A DNA stretch of 64,000 nucleotides from an uncultured Rhodospirillales bacterium (lineage in GTDB: Bacteria; Pseudomonadota; Alphaproteobacteria; CACIAM-22H2), in assembly GCA_937926175.1 (NCBI GenBank), contig CALANV010000037.1:124001-188000 (forward strand), written 5' to 3'. The first letter of the stretch is position 1. The number at the start of each line of letters is the position of its first letter. Below, in pieces: positions 44,288 through 53,537 of the stretch. The translations under genes were made by a program, and so were the position numbers. The notes under the pieces are model-generated. The model was not told the DNA's origin and made no database searches. It was given only the letters and a program-made list of their open reading frames with translations.

Positions 44288-46334
44288 GTCGGAAGAAGAA
44301 CCGGTCGCCGATCTTCGGGGCGCCAGGTTCACCCGGGTCGACGCCGCCGAAATCGGGCGGCGGGCATCGGCCACGAACGTTTTCCAACCGCAGGCAAAAA
44401 GAGACCAAGCCGTCGGTCGAGCGGATTTCGCGGCGCGGCTCGACGACGTCATAAGCGACGCCTATGCGCATCTCAGGCGTATGCAGGCGCCAGACGGGCA
44501 TTGGCTTTTCGAGCTCGAGTCCGATGTGACGATTCCGGCCGAATACATCCTGCTCGAGCACTTTCTCGGCGAGATCGACGACGAGGTCGAGCGCAAGCTC
44601 GCCACCTATATCCGGCGCGGACAGGCCGATCATGGCGGCTGGCCGCTGTTCCACGGCGGCGACTTCAATATCAGTGCGAGCGTCAAGGCGTATTTCGCAT
44701 TGAAGCTCGCCGGCGACGATCCCGACGCGGCGCATATGCGACGCGCGCGCCGGGCAATCCTCGCTCATGGCGGGGCCGCCGCGGCCAACGTATTCACGCG
44801 CGTTGCGCTCGCGCTCTTCCGTCAGGTTCCCTGGCGGGCCATCCCGACCATGCCGGTCGAGATCATGCTGCTGCCACGATGGTTTCCGTTTCACCTCGCC
44901 AAGATTTCGTACTGGTCGCGCACGGTTCTGGTTCCGCTCCTCGTTCTCATGGCGCTCCGGCCTGCCGCCCGGAACCCGCGCGGCGTCGACGTCCGCGAGT
45001 TGTTCCTTGTCCCGCCGGAACGGCACCGGGAATACCTGACGAACCCGACCGGCGCATGGCCGGGTACCGTGCTGCTGCACGTCGATCGCGCCCTCAAGGC
45101 GATCGAGCCATTGTTTCCCGGCATGCAGCGCCGGCGCGCCATCGAAGCGGCCTTGCAATGGATGAAGGAACGACTGAACGGCGAGGATGGTCTCGGCGGA
45201 ATCTTTCCGGCCATGGTCAATGCCGTGATGGCGATGCGGACGCTGAACGTGCCGCCGAACGACCCAGCCTTCCTGGCCGCGAAGCGCGCGATCCGCAGGC
45301 TTCTGGTGATTCGCGGCGACATCGCCTATTGTCAGCCGTGCCTGTCGCCGGTCTGGGACACCGCGCTCGCCGTTCACGCCGCAATGGAAACAGGTGAGAC
45401 GGCCGACGCGCCGACGATACGCAAGGCGCTCGACTGGCTTGCGGCGCGACAGGTGATGGACGTCGTCGGCGACTGGGCTCAATCCCGTCCGGGCCTGCGT
45501 CCGGGCGGCTGGGCGTTCCAATACAACAATCCGCATTATCCCGACGTCGACGATACGGCGGTCGTGGTCATGGCGCTCGACCGCGCCCGCTTTTCCGCCT
45601 ATCGCGATCGAATCGCCAGGGCTGCCGAGTGGGTCATCGGCATGCAATCGGCGAATGGCGGCTGGGGCGCGTTCGATGCGGACAATGTCGCGCTTTACCT
45701 CAATCATATTCCGTTCGCGGATCACGGCGCGCTGCTGGACCCTCCGACGGCGGACGTGAGCGCCCGCTGCATCAGCATGATGGCCCAGCTCGGATATCGC
45801 GCCGACCACCCGGTGATGTCGCGGGCGCTCGCTTTCCTTCGGCGCGAGCAGGAGGCGGACGGTTCCTGGTTCGGCCGCTGGGGCATGAACTATATCTACG
45901 GAACGTGGTCGGCGCTCAGCGCGCTCAACGCGGCCGGCGTGGACATGCGTGCACCGTCGGTGCGCAAGGCGGTTACCTGGCTGATATCGCGGCAGAACGA
46001 AGACGGCGGGTGGGGAGAGGACGGCGCCACGTACTGGAACGACCGTCGTGCCGAATGCAAGGCGAGCACGCCAACCCAGACCGCCTGGGCCCTGCTGGGC
46101 TTGATGGCGGCAGGCGAGGTCGATCATCCGGCGGTTCGGCGCGGAATCGAGTTTCTGCTTCGTCACCCGCGTACGGCCGGGCGGTGGGTGGAAGAGTGGC
46201 ACACGGCCGTCGGGTTCCCGCGCGTGTTCTACCTGCGCTATCACGGCTATGCACGATACTTCCCGCTCTGGGCGCTTGCACGATACCGCAACCTGACGTG
46301 CGGCAATTCGCGGCGCGTGGACACCGGCATGTGA
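44274..46334 (+). CDS. shc: Squalene-hopene cyclase
   Basis: The 686-residue cyclase has the catalytic DxDD motif as DVDDTAVV and the Gln-Trp repeats (QSANGGWGAFD, QEADGSWFGRWG, QNEDGGWGED). It cyclises squalene to hopene at the inner membrane. The ATG at 44274 lies inside the end of hpnD. A TTG nine bases upstream is in frame but unlikely. The stop overlaps the hpnG start. The long antisense open frame on the minus strand over this gene is a GC-rich shadow. Confidence 0.95.
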   Translation: MDCYRSEEEPVADLRGARFTRVDAAEIGRRASATNVFQPQAKRDQAVGRADFAARLDDVISDAYAHLRRMQAPDGHWLFELESDVTIPAEYILLEHFLGEIDDEVERKLATYIRRGQADHGGWPLFHGGDFNISASVKAYFALKLAGDDPDAAHMRRARRAILAHGGAAAANVFTRVALALFRQVPWRAIPTMPVEIMLLPRWFPFHLAKISYWSRTVLVPLLVLMALRPAARNPRGVDVRELFLVPPERHREYLTNPTGAWPGTVLLHVDRALKAIEPLFPGMQRRRAIEAALQWMKERLNGEDGLGGIFPAMVNAVMAMRTLNVPPNDPAFLAAKRAIRRLLVIRGDIAYCQPCLSPVWDTALAVHAAMETGETADAPTIRKALDWLAARQVMDVVGDWAQSRPGLRPGGWAFQYNNPHYPDVDDTAVVVMALDRARFSAYRDRIARAAEWVIGMQSANGGWGAFDADNVALYLNHIPFADHGALLDPPTADVSARCISMMAQLGYRADHPVMSRALAFLRREQEADGSWFGRWGMNYIYGTWSALSALNAAGVDMRAPSVRKAVTWLISRQNEDGGWGEDGATYWNDRRAECKASTPTQTAWALLGLMAAGEVDHPAVRRGIEFLLRHPRTAGRWVEEWHTAVGFPRVFYLRYHGYARYFPLWALARYRNLTCGNSRRVDTGM

Positions 46335-47047
46335 CCGCCTCTTCTCGTCGTTCGCCCGGCATCGTTGTCGGATTGAGAGCGGAAGCCCGACTGGTCGCGG
46401 CGGTTGCATCGTGCGAGCCGGCGCACGAGGTCTTGCACGTGCGTTGTGCCTTCGGCGATGCGAAGCAGGCGACGGCGCTGGTCGATTCAGGAGCGCCCGC
46501 GTTGGTCAGTTTCGGTCTCGCCGGGGGCCTCGATCCGAGCCTGGCACCCGGCACGCTGGTGCTCGCGGACTCGGTCGTGCTGCCCGGCGGTGACGTCATG
46601 GCGACCGATTCCGAATGGCGCGAGCGCATTCGCCAGAAACTCGCGCCGACGCTGGCGCCCATCGTCGCACCGATGATCGGGAGCGACGAACCGATCGCTG
46701 AACCGGCGGCGAAAACCGACCTTTGGCGCCGGACCGGGGCGGCGGCGGTCGATACGGAAAGTCACGCGGCCGCGCGGGCAGCACGGCAGGCAGGCCTGCC
46801 GTTCCTCATCCTGCGCGCGATTGCCGATCCGGCTGGCGGCCGGCTCCCGCCGGCCGTTCGACACGGCATCGCGCCCGGCGGCAGGATGCGCCCGCTCGTC
46901 GTCCTTGGCAGTGCGCTTCTGGCGCCGTGGCAGATTCCGGACCTGATACGCTTGGCGCGCGATACCCGTGCGGGCATGACGAGCTTACGCCATGCCGTCG
47001 ACCTGCTCGGGGCGGGATTCGGATTCGAGGAGGTGCCGGCCGGCTAG
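46331..47047 (+). CDS. hpnG: Adenosylhopane nucleosidase HpnG
   Basis: The 238-residue protein is of the nucleoside phosphorylase/MTA-nucleosidase superfamily: GIVVGLRAEARLVAA, then VSFGLAGGLDPSLAPGTLVLADSVV and VDTESHAAARAARQAGLPFLILRAIAD, with the active-site Glu in DTES and the Asp in IADPAG. It releases adenine from adenosylhopane to give ribosylhopane. GTG start at 46331 overlaps the shc stop. Its 3' end overlaps hpnH, on the other strand, by 63 bp. Confidence 0.85.
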   Translation: MTASSRRSPGIVVGLRAEARLVAAVASCEPAHEVLHVRCAFGDAKQATALVDSGAPALVSFGLAGGLDPSLAPGTLVLADSVVLPGGDVMATDSEWRERIRQKLAPTLAPIVAPMIGSDEPIAEPAAKTDLWRRTGAAAVDTESHAAARAARQAGLPFLILRAIADPAGGRLPPAVRHGIAPGGRMRPLVVLGSALLAPWQIPDLIRLARDTRAGMTSLRHAVDLLGAGFGFEEVPAG

Positions 47048-48136
47048 GAACGCGGCGACGTTGCGCTCGTGAACGTGGCGCGCTGGACGCTGACCTTGGA
47101 GCGGAATCTCGGGCGCCATTTCTCCCTCGGTCCTGATGCCGCGGAGCTTCACCCGCAGCGCTTTCAGCGGGTGGCGCAAGGCGTCTTCGACGGCCGTTCC
47201 CTCATAACCGCAATGGACCATGCAATCGGCGCATTTCTCGTAGCGGCCGGTGCCGTACTCGTCCCAGGGCGTCGTCTCCATGAGCTCCTTGAACGACGTT
47301 GCGTAGCCTTCGTCGAGCAGGTAGCAGGGCCGCTGCCATCCGAACACGTTGCGCGTCGGATTGCTCCAGGGCGTGCATCGGTAGGTCTGATTGCCTGCGA
47401 GAAAGTCGAGAAACAAGGTCGATTGAGCGAGTTTCCACCTCTGCGCCCTGGCGTCGCGCAGAATCGACCGGAACAGCTCCTTCGTCAGCCGTCGATTGAG
47501 AAAATGCCTCTGGTCCGGCGCGCGCTCGTAGGCATAGCCGGGCGACAACGTGATGCCGTCCACGCCGATGTCGCGGCAGAAATCGAGGAACCGGCGCGTT
47601 CGCTCGGGCCGTGCGTCGTTGAACAGCGTGCAGTTGACGCCGACGCGGAAGCCGCGTGCCTTTGCGGCGCCGATCGCACGGACAGCCCGGTCGAAGACGC
47701 CGGCCCGACAGACCGCCCGGTCATGGTCCTCGCGCAATCCGTCAAGATGAACCGAAAAGGTCAGGAACCGGCCCGGCCTGAACAGGTCGAGCTTCTTCTC
47801 GAGGAGCAGGGCATTGGTGCAGAGATAGACGTATTTCCTGCGCGCCACGATTCCGGCGACGATCCGATCGATTTCCCGGTGCAGCAAAGGCTCGCCGCCG
47901 GCGATCGAAACGACCGGGGCGCCGCATTCATCGACCGCGGCGAGGCATTCCTCGACGCTGAGCCGTCTGTCGAGGATCGCCTCGGGATAGTCGATCTTGC
48001 CGCAACCCGCGCAGGCGAGATTGCAGCGGAACAAGGGCTCGAGCATCAGCACAAGGGGATAGCGCCTGGTTCTCCTGATGCGGTGCATCATGACGTAGGC
48101 GCCGACCCGGATCTGCTGCATGAGGGGGACGTCCAT
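46985..48136 (-). CDS. hpnH: Adenosylhopane synthase HpnH (radical SAM)
   Basis: The 383-residue radical SAM protein has C38-x3-C42-x2-C45 (in LFRCNLACAGCGKID), the GGEP-type loop (SIAGGEPLLHREI) and a C-terminal Cys-rich segment (YEKCADCMVHCGYEGTAV). It joins the 5'-deoxyadenosyl group to diploptene in extended hopanoid synthesis. It is cotranscribed with ispH (6-bp gap) and convergent with hpnG, which removes adenine in the following step. Confidence 0.95.
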   Translation of the reverse strand: MDVPLMQQIRVGAYVMMHRIRRTRRYPLVLMLEPLFRCNLACAGCGKIDYPEAILDRRLSVEECLAAVDECGAPVVSIAGGEPLLHREIDRIVAGIVARRKYVYLCTNALLLEKKLDLFRPGRFLTFSVHLDGLREDHDRAVCRAGVFDRAVRAIGAAKARGFRVGVNCTLFNDARPERTRRFLDFCRDIGVDGITLSPGYAYERAPDQRHFLNRRLTKELFRSILRDARAQRWKLAQSTLFLDFLAGNQTYRCTPWSNPTRNVFGWQRPCYLLDEGYATSFKELMETTPWDEYGTGRYEKCADCMVHCGYEGTAVEDALRHPLKALRVKLRGIRTEGEMAPEIPLQGQRPARHVHERNVAAFLAGRHLLESESRPEQVDGMA

Positions 48137-48142
48137 GAGAAC

Positions 48143-49162
48143 CTACTTTCCGCCCGGAGGACCGTCCGACGCATCCAGCAACGCCGGTTCCGGCGGCACG
48201 CGCCGCGTTTCGACGTCAGCGAGTTCGTCTGGAAGTCGAAACCGCGCCGTCTCTTCGATGCCCGCCAGTTCTTCCACGACGACAGGACGAATGGACGCAA
48301 GCCGGACGATGACTTCCCGGACAAGTTCCTCCGGCGCCGAAGCGCCCGCCGTGACGCCGACCGCATCGACGCCGTCGAGCCAGGCGGCGCGAATCTCGCT
48401 CGCATCGTTGATCAGGTAACTCGGCACGCCGGCCGATGCGCCGACCTCGCGGAGACGGTTCGAGTTCGAACTGTTGTGTGCGCCAACCACGAGCAGCACG
48501 TCGACCCGCGCGATGAGTTCCCGCACGGCCGACTGCCGGTTCTGCGTTGCGTAACAGATGTCCTTCGTGTCAGGACCGACGATACGGGGGAAGCGCCGCT
48601 TGAGCGTGGCAATGATGCTGCGCGTGTCGTCCACGCTCAAAGTCGTCTGCGTGACGTAGGAGACCCGCTTTGGATCGCGCACGTGCACGCGGCTCGCGTC
48701 CTCGACGGACGAGATCAGCCGGACGCCACCCGGGATGCTGCCACGCGTGCCTTCGACCTCGGGATGTCCCTCGTGGCCGATGAGGATGATCTCGTAGCCG
48801 CGCTCGGCATAGCGCCGACCCTGGATGTGAACCTTCGTGACCAGGGGGCACGTCGCATCGATGACCTGAAGGCCGCGCTGCCGCGCCTGCACATGGACTG
48901 CGTCGGAAACGCCGTGGGCACTGAAGATGGTAACCGCGCCGGGCGGGATCTCGTCGACCTCCGTCACGAATACGGCCCCCCTGGCGCGCAACGTCTCGAC
49001 GACGCGCCTGTTATGGACGATTTCGTGGCGGACATACACGGGCGGCCCGAACTTCTCGAGCGCCAGCTCGACGATATCGAGCGCGCGCTCGACACCCGCA
49101 CAAAAGCCGCGAGGCTTAGCCAAAATGACCTGCAAAGAGGGCGGCGATCGTTCAGCCATCAT
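48143..49162 (-). CDS. ispH: 4-hydroxy-3-methylbut-2-enyl diphosphate reductase
   Basis: The 339-residue IspH has the three iron-sulfur cysteines in PRGFCAGVERA, VIDATCPLVTK and DICYATQNRQ, plus the substrate-contacting IFSAHGVSDAV and GAHNSSNSNRL. It makes IPP and DMAPP in the non-mevalonate pathway and feeds isoprenoid precursors to the hopanoid genes. Start at 49162 (ATGATG, or 49159). The rest of the open frame to 49219 is not family-like. Confidence 0.95.
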   Translation of the reverse strand: MMAERSPPSLQVILAKPRGFCAGVERALDIVELALEKFGPPVYVRHEIVHNRRVVETLRARGAVFVTEVDEIPPGAVTIFSAHGVSDAVHVQARQRGLQVIDATCPLVTKVHIQGRRYAERGYEIILIGHEGHPEVEGTRGSIPGGVRLISSVEDASRVHVRDPKRVSYVTQTTLSVDDTRSIIATLKRRFPRIVGPDTKDICYATQNRQSAVRELIARVDVLLVVGAHNSSNSNRLREVGASAGVPSYLINDASEIRAAWLDGVDAVGVTAGASAPEELVREVIVRLASIRPVVVEELAGIEETARFRLPDELADVETRRVPPEPALLDASDGPPGGK

Positions 49163-49414
49163 CCATCCTACCGAAAGGCCACGACGCCCCCGGACCACCG
49201 AAAGATCAGCGGTCCACACCGCGGATATATGCTCACATCATATTTGTGCACCTTTCGGGTCACAACAATGTTTTTCTGCCCGCGTTACTTAGAATTGACA
49301 TGGAGTTGGCATTGCACCGATGCGTCACAGCTCTGGCGATAGCGTGATGACGTTGCCGACATCCGTTACGGTTGCGGCTGCCGGCGGCGAACATACGGGA
49401 TCTCAGCGGTTGCC
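49163..49414. other. Divergent promoter region of ispH-hpnH and hpnA
   Basis: This 250-bp region includes AT-rich stretches around 49220-49300. It should contain opposite promoters. I see no operator symmetry that stands out. Confidence 0.35.
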
Positions 49415-50401
49415 GTGACGACGCTGGTGACAGGCGCCACGGGGTTCGTCGGCTCCGCTGTCGTGCGGCGCCTGCTCGAAGCGGGGCACGACGTGCGCGC
49501 CCTGGTGCGACCGGCAAGCGACAGGCGGAACCTGAGCGGCCTTCCGGTCGATGTCGTTGCCGGCGATCTGCGGCGCTCCGACTCACTCTCGGCCGCGCTG
49601 CGCGGTTGCGACACCCTGTTCCACGTCGCGGCCGACTATCGGCTCTGGGTTCGCGACGAGCGCGAGATGCTTGCAGTGAACGTGGAGGGGACACGCCGGT
49701 TGATGGAGGCGGCCGGGGATGCAGGCATACGGCGTGTCGTCTACACGAGCAGCGTCGCGGTTCTCGGGCACAAGGCCGTCGGCACGCCGGCCGACGAGAC
49801 TACGCATGCGCGTCTCGAGGAGATGATCGGCCCCTACAAACGTTCGAAGTTTCTGGCCGAACAGATCGTGCGCGACTTCGCGGATCGCGGCCTTCCGGTG
49901 GTGATCGTCAATCCCGCGGCCCCCGTCGGGCCGCGCGACATCAAGCCGACACCCACCGGCCGGATGATCGTGGAGGCAGCGGCCGGACGCATGCCGGCCT
50001 ATCTCGAGACCGGCCTCAATATCGTCGACGTGGACGATGTCGCCGACGGTCATCTGCTGGCCCTTGAGCGAGGGCGCGTCGGAAGCCGCTACATTCTTGG
50101 CGGCGACAACATGACCTTGTGCGACATTCTGACCGCAATCGCCCGTGTGTCGGGGCGTCCCGCCCCGCGGCTGCGGATCCCCCACGGGGTCGCCCTGGCC
50201 GTCGCCTGCGGCGCGGAGGCGTGGGCTCGGCTGTTCGGCGGGGAGCCGCTCGCGACCATGGACAGCGTCAGGATGGCCCGCCGGCCGATGTATTTCGATT
50301 CCACCAAAGCGAAAGAGGAGCTGGGGTTCCGGGCGCGCCCGGCGACCGAGGCGCTGGCCCGCGCGGTCGCGTGGTTTCGTGCCGCGGGCTATTGCCCATG
50401 A
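49415..50401 (+). CDS. hpnA: Hopanoid-associated sugar epimerase HpnA
   Basis: The 328-residue NAD-dependent epimerase/dehydratase has LVTGATGFVGSAVVRRLLEAGH, the Tyr-x3-Lys pair in GPYKRSKFLAEQI, and TSSVAVLG. GTG start 49415 gives the normal N-terminus. HpnA has been implicated in modifying the hopanoid side chain, although its exact reaction is not settled in the family. It sits at the end of the lipid island. Confidence 0.9.
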   Translation: MTTLVTGATGFVGSAVVRRLLEAGHDVRALVRPASDRRNLSGLPVDVVAGDLRRSDSLSAALRGCDTLFHVAADYRLWVRDEREMLAVNVEGTRRLMEAAGDAGIRRVVYTSSVAVLGHKAVGTPADETTHARLEEMIGPYKRSKFLAEQIVRDFADRGLPVVIVNPAAPVGPRDIKPTPTGRMIVEAAAGRMPAYLETGLNIVDVDDVADGHLLALERGRVGSRYILGGDNMTLCDILTAIARVSGRPAPRLRIPHGVALAVACGAEAWARLFGGEPLATMDSVRMARRPMYFDSTKAKEELGFRARPATEALARAVAWFRAAGYCP

Positions 50402-50425
50402 TCCGCCGCCCAGCCGGATCCGGGA

Positions 50426-51403
50426 CTACGGCGCATTCAACAACCGGATCGGTGCGCCCGAGAGCCACGCGGCGATGTTCTCGACGACCATGCCATAGAA
50501 CAGCCGATAGTTGTCCTCCGTCACATATCCGATATGCGGCGTGGCGACGAGGTTGGGCGCACGGCGCAGTGGATGGTCGGGCGGGACCGGCTCCTCGTCG
50601 TACACGTCGATACCGGCGCCCGCGATCCATCCTTCGGTCAGCGCCCTGAGCAGCGCCGATTCGTCGACGATCGGTCCGCGCGACGTGTTGATCAGGAACG
50701 CGGACTGCTTCATTTGGCGGAGCTCGCGCTCGCCGATGAGGCCGCGCGTCCGCTCGCTCAGGACGAGGTGCAGGCTCACGAAATCCGACGTCGCCAGAAG
50801 CTCGTCCAGCGAGCCGGCGAGCGACGCGCCTGCGGCCCGACAGCGCTCGGCGGTCAGGTTCTGGCTCCACGCCACGACGTCCATCTCGAAGGCGCGGGCG
50901 ATGAGGGCGACGCGTGTGCCCAGCCTGCCCAACCCGACGATGCCGAGTCGCTTGCCCTTGAGATCGGTGCCCAGGCTCTGTTGCCAGCGACCGCCGCGGC
51001 GGAAGGCTTCCGCCTCGAGCGGGATTTTGCGTGCAAGCGCCAGAATCAATCCCCAGGTCAACTCGGCGGTCGGATGGACGAGACTCTCGGTTCCGCTCAC
51101 GAGCACGCCGAAATCGCGCGCGGCCGCCAGATCGATGGCGGCGTTCTTCATGCCCGTGGTGACCAAGAGCTTCAAATCGGGCAGGCGCGCGAAAAGCGAA
51201 CGGGGGAAGGGGGTGCGTTCACGCATGGCGACCACGATCTGGCAATCCTCGATTGCCGCCACGAGGTCGTTTTCGTTCCGGAAATGCTCCTGAAAGACGC
51301 GGACGTCGACCCGGGACCGCACGGCCGTCCAATCGGCGAGCGTCAAGGCCACGTTCTGGTAATCATCGAGTATGGCGCAGCGGATATCGGTTTGTGAAAC
51401 CAT
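50426..51403 (-). CDS. D-isomer-specific 2-hydroxyacid dehydrogenase
   Basis: The 325-residue protein has VTTGMKNAAIDLAAARDFGVLVSGT (Arg position replaced), GIVGLGRLGTRVALIARAF (NAD loop), LINTSRGPIVDESALLRAL with the active-site Arg, the acid in YDEEPVP and the catalytic His in ATPHIGYVTEDNY. It belongs to the phosphoglycerate/glyoxylate reductase family and reduces or oxidises 2-hydroxyacids. It may belong to the catabolic island, being divergent from the LysR gene. Confidence 0.85.
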   Translation of the reverse strand: MVSQTDIRCAILDDYQNVALTLADWTAVRSRVDVRVFQEHFRNENDLVAAIEDCQIVVAMRERTPFPRSLFARLPDLKLLVTTGMKNAAIDLAAARDFGVLVSGTESLVHPTAELTWGLILALARKIPLEAEAFRRGGRWQQSLGTDLKGKRLGIVGLGRLGTRVALIARAFEMDVVAWSQNLTAERCRAAGASLAGSLDELLATSDFVSLHLVLSERTRGLIGERELRQMKQSAFLINTSRGPIVDESALLRALTEGWIAGAGIDVYDEEPVPPDHPLRRAPNLVATPHIGYVTEDNYRLFYGMVVENIAAWLSGAPIRLLNAP

Positions 51404-51713
51404 GGATGCAACCTCGAGATAAAGGCCGGGCGACGAAATGGGGCATCTCGGTATGCCGGAAGGACATGACGATCCGGCGCCGGGCGGCGTCTTGAAAATA
51501 CAGGACGGCCGATGCGGTTCAACCAGCGCGCCGAGAGGGTAAGGGCAGCGCCGAGAATCTTGACACCGTTGATTACGTCAACAAAGTTCTCCGCGCGCCA
51601 TACACAGCGAAGCGGCTCGCGAAACAGAAATTGCCTTATATGGTTTTGAATTCAATTTCCGCGCGCAGCGTGCGTCGTTAGGCCCAGTCGACTACAGAGG
51701 TTCGGGCCACTCC
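51404..51713. other. Divergent region between hydroxyacid dehydrogenase and LysR
   Basis: About 310 bp. The 51630-51665 segment is AT-rich (TTTGAATTCAATTTCC) and is a reasonable place for a LysR site and the promoter. No exact T-N11-A operator could be fixed. Confidence 0.4.
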
Positions 51714-52643
51714 ATGGCACCTCTTCTCGGAATGAATCATCTGCGAATGATCGTCGCGTTGGCGAAGACCGGGCGGCTGACCACCGCGGCCGAGGAGCTG
51801 GGTGTTACGCCGTCTGCCCTCAGTCATCGGATCCAGGAGGCAGAGCGAAGACTGGGCGTGGCGCTGGTGACGAGACATCACAAACGACTTCGCCTGACGC
51901 CGGCGGCAGAGTACCTAGTGCAGATCGCCGGGCGGCTGCTGGCAGACCTTGAACGGGCCGAGGGCGATATCCGGCGAATGAACAAAGGCAACAATCATGT
52001 GGTCCGGATCGCTACCGAGTTCTACACTTCGTATCATTGGCTTCCCGCGTTCCTCAAAGAGTTCAGAAAGAAAGGAAAGAACATCGACGTTCAGGTTATG
52101 GGGGACGCCAGTCGCCAGGTGTCAATCTGTCTACTCAACCGGCATATCGATCTAGGAATCTTAACCGACGGAACGCCTCAGGCCGGGCTGATCAAGACGC
52201 AGCTCTTCACCGATGAGCTCCTATTCATCATGCCGCGTGGGCATCGACTTGCCGGGCGCCGCTATATCGTCGCGGAAGACCTCAAGGGCGAGGAATTTAT
52301 CACGTATACCAAGATTCCAGCGCCGAACCGGGAATTCGCAAAGCTGTTTCGTCCGTCAGACGTTTCGCCGACTTGGACAGCAACGATTGAGTTGCCGGAG
52401 GCGATCATCGATCTCGTCGCCGCCGGATTCGGCGTAAGCATCCTTGCGCGATGGGTCGTCGAGGGGGCGGCGCGCGCCAAGCGAATCTCGACGGCACGGG
52501 TTGGCGCCAACGGAATTTCCATTCCGTGGTATGTTGCGATCCGGGAACAGGACGCCACCGATTACGCGATCGGCGAACTTGCCAGCAGTCTCGTGGCGTG
52601 GTGCGCAACCGATTCTCTCGGATTCCGGCGCCGAGTCGCATAG
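51714..52643 (+). CDS. LysR-family transcriptional regulator
   Basis: The 309-residue protein has the LysR helix-turn-helix (MNHLRMIVALAKTGRLTTAAEELGVTPSALSHRIQEAERRLGVALVTR) and a periplasmic-binding-like effector domain (RIATEFYTSYHWLPAFLKEF, VAAGFGVSILARWVVE). It probably senses a substrate of the adjacent catabolic island and controls the flanking genes. Start may be Met7 at 51732. Codon use is less GC-biased than in the lipid island. Confidence 0.9.
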   Translation: MAPLLGMNHLRMIVALAKTGRLTTAAEELGVTPSALSHRIQEAERRLGVALVTRHHKRLRLTPAAEYLVQIAGRLLADLERAEGDIRRMNKGNNHVVRIATEFYTSYHWLPAFLKEFRKKGKNIDVQVMGDASRQVSICLLNRHIDLGILTDGTPQAGLIKTQLFTDELLFIMPRGHRLAGRRYIVAEDLKGEEFITYTKIPAPNREFAKLFRPSDVSPTWTATIELPEAIIDLVAAGFGVSILARWVVEGAARAKRISTARVGANGISIPWYVAIREQDATDYAIGELASSLVAWCATDSLGFRRRVA

Positions 52644-52693
52644 GTTGAGAGTGCGAACAGTAGAAGCGCGACACTTCTTAAGCGCGGCACTTC

Positions 52694-53344
52694 TTATAGG
52701 CCATAGGCGCCCAGGTCCCGCGCGACGATGACGGCTGAGGTGATGCTTTCGAAGACGGGGATCGTCACGGCAGACGCGACATGGCGATCGACGCCGGCGA
52801 GCGGTCCTCCACCGACGGCAACGACCTCGGCACGGTCCTCGACAGCAGCTTTCCGTGCTTGATCCGCTATGAGATCGAGCATCAACTCCGGCGTTTTGGC
52901 ACGACCCTGCAGAAGCGGATACAGGTAACGGATACGGATCAGCCGTTCTGCCACACCGTACTGATCGATCTGGCGACGATAGATCGGGTCGTTGATCGGG
53001 TTGGGGACGATCAGGACGAACCGTCCGGCGCGTGCTGCCCTCTTGAGGAGGGCCTGTCCGATACCGATGACCGGGAAGTCGAAAGTGCGCCTCGCCTCGT
53101 CCAGTCCGGGATCAGAGAAGGCGGCGATGATTGCGACGTCGGTCCCGGCGGCGTTGTCGCGGATCGCTGCCAGGACGGCCGGCGCCTGTGCTGCCGATTC
53201 CTCAGGTGAGGCGATTTCCTTTGGGCCCGATGACACGGTTACGGCCGTGATCACATCGTCCGGCGCCGCTACCGACTCGGCGGCCATCCGGATTCGGGCG
53301 GTGGTATCATCGTTTGTATTTGGATTGATGAGCAGAATCCGCAC
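52694..53344 (-). CDS. Asp/Glu-hydantoin racemase homologue lacking catalytic cysteines
   Basis: The 216-residue protein matches the racemase fold in layout: RILLINPNTND, then VAIIAAFSDPGLDEARRTFDFPVIGIGQALL, and EVVAVGGGPLAGVDRHV. The two catalytic Cys of the family normally stand where this protein has Ala (in IIAAFSD) and Gly (in AVGGGPL), and there is no cysteine anywhere in the sequence. It therefore cannot racemise by the two-cysteine mechanism and may bind or chemically modify another substrate. It lies between the LysR gene and the TRAP genes. Confidence 0.8.
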   Translation of the reverse strand: MRILLINPNTNDDTTARIRMAAESVAAPDDVITAVTVSSGPKEIASPEESAAQAPAVLAAIRDNAAGTDVAIIAAFSDPGLDEARRTFDFPVIGIGQALLKRAARAGRFVLIVPNPINDPIYRRQIDQYGVAERLIRIRYLYPLLQGRAKTPELMLDLIADQARKAAVEDRAEVVAVGGGPLAGVDRHVASAVTIPVFESITSAVIVARDLGAYGL

Positions 53345-53537
53345 GTCGTCAATGAACCCCCAGGCACAAGACGGATCAGCTGGATCGTAGCGATGTCACC
53401 GGACCTCGGCCATGTGAAATTAATCGCACATAATTTGAATAATTTTGGATTTCGCGGAAATGCGCCGCGTGCCTATTCTGCGCCGTACATGCACCCTTGC
53501 GAGCTGAAGCCGCTTGCTTGTGACGACGGGAGGTATA

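Noticed and set aside
44247..46409. 720-residue minus-strand ORF over the squalene-hopene cyclase
   Set aside because: It mirrors a gene with clear catalytic motifs, reads as Arg/His/Asp-rich low complexity, and has no ribosome site or family. It is a by-product of high GC.
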